Positions 5,714-5,715 of a stretch of DNA of 5,715 nucleotides are shown here, one piece after another (within the stretch, counting starts at the first letter, position 1; every line of letters begins with the position of its first letter). The notes beneath the pieces are model-generated. The model ran no database searches. It was not told where the DNA came from and saw only the letters and a list, made by a program, of their open reading frames with translations. Origin of the DNA: Chamaesiphon sp. (lineage in GTDB: Bacteria; Cyanobacteriota; Cyanobacteriia; Cyanobacteriales; Chamaesiphonaceae). A program made the position numbers and the translations under genes. The stretch spans positions 1 through 5,715 of the forward strand of contig JAJAZF010000521.1 of the NCBI GenBank assembly GCA_026785875.1, given 5' to 3'.

Positions 5714-5715
5714 TC

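Overview
The window looks like an ordinary chromosomal stretch from a cyanobacterium. Four copies of the cyanobacterial HIP1 octamer GCGATCGC are present (517-524, 1821-1828, 3102-3109, 3950-3957) together with well over twenty CGATCG hexamers. Short heptamer- and nonamer-type tandem repeats fill the gaps between genes, and the protein families read as cyanobacterial (a double-domain CobO, a ClpS with the HND-T-x-N-x-M pocket, and a CPBP protease with an N-terminal NYPAP segment). This assignment is inferred from sequence style; the genus cannot be given.

Layout, left to right. Bases 1-128 hold no gene: a 7-bp perfect hairpin, a partly duplicated C/A-rich repeat and a CTTCGGCTTCGCTCAG-type motif. 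Minus strand 129-1397 encodes a valine--pyruvate-type aminotransferase (avtA). A 204-bp divergent intergenic region (1398-1601) carries a good sigma70-like promoter for avtA and a ribosome binding site for the next gene. Plus strand 1602-2735 encodes a corrinoid adenosyltransferase (cobO) with two tandem P-loop domains. After a 71-bp pyrimidine-rich gap with a four-unit 9-nt tandem repeat comes a class-I-like polyphosphate kinase 2 (ppk2, 2807-3682). Its end overlaps by 12 bp, tail to tail, with minus-strand purN (3671-4321), glycinamide ribonucleotide formyltransferase. A divergent spacer with clustered dyads and a TCAACTA heptamer repeat leads to clpS (4508-4792), the Clp protease adaptor, followed 57 bp later by a CPBP (CAAX-type) intramembrane metalloprotease (4850-5713) whose first motif is altered (EG instead of EE).

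How the genes relate. These are mostly housekeeping genes of separate pathways: branched-chain amino acid/alanine transamination, corrinoid adenosylation, polyphosphate-driven nucleotide phosphorylation, purine synthesis and proteolysis. Two pairs could be co-transcribed. In cobO-ppk2, the first enzyme family releases inorganic triphosphate and the second uses polyphosphate. In clpS-CPBP, both are proteolysis functions. I see no CRISPR array, tRNA, rRNA, insertion sequence, phage gene or defence system, and I found no convincing new multi-gene system. The points most worth checking are the duplicated CobO, the altered CPBP motif, the repeat occupying the ppk2 translation start region, and the dyad cluster between purN and clpS.
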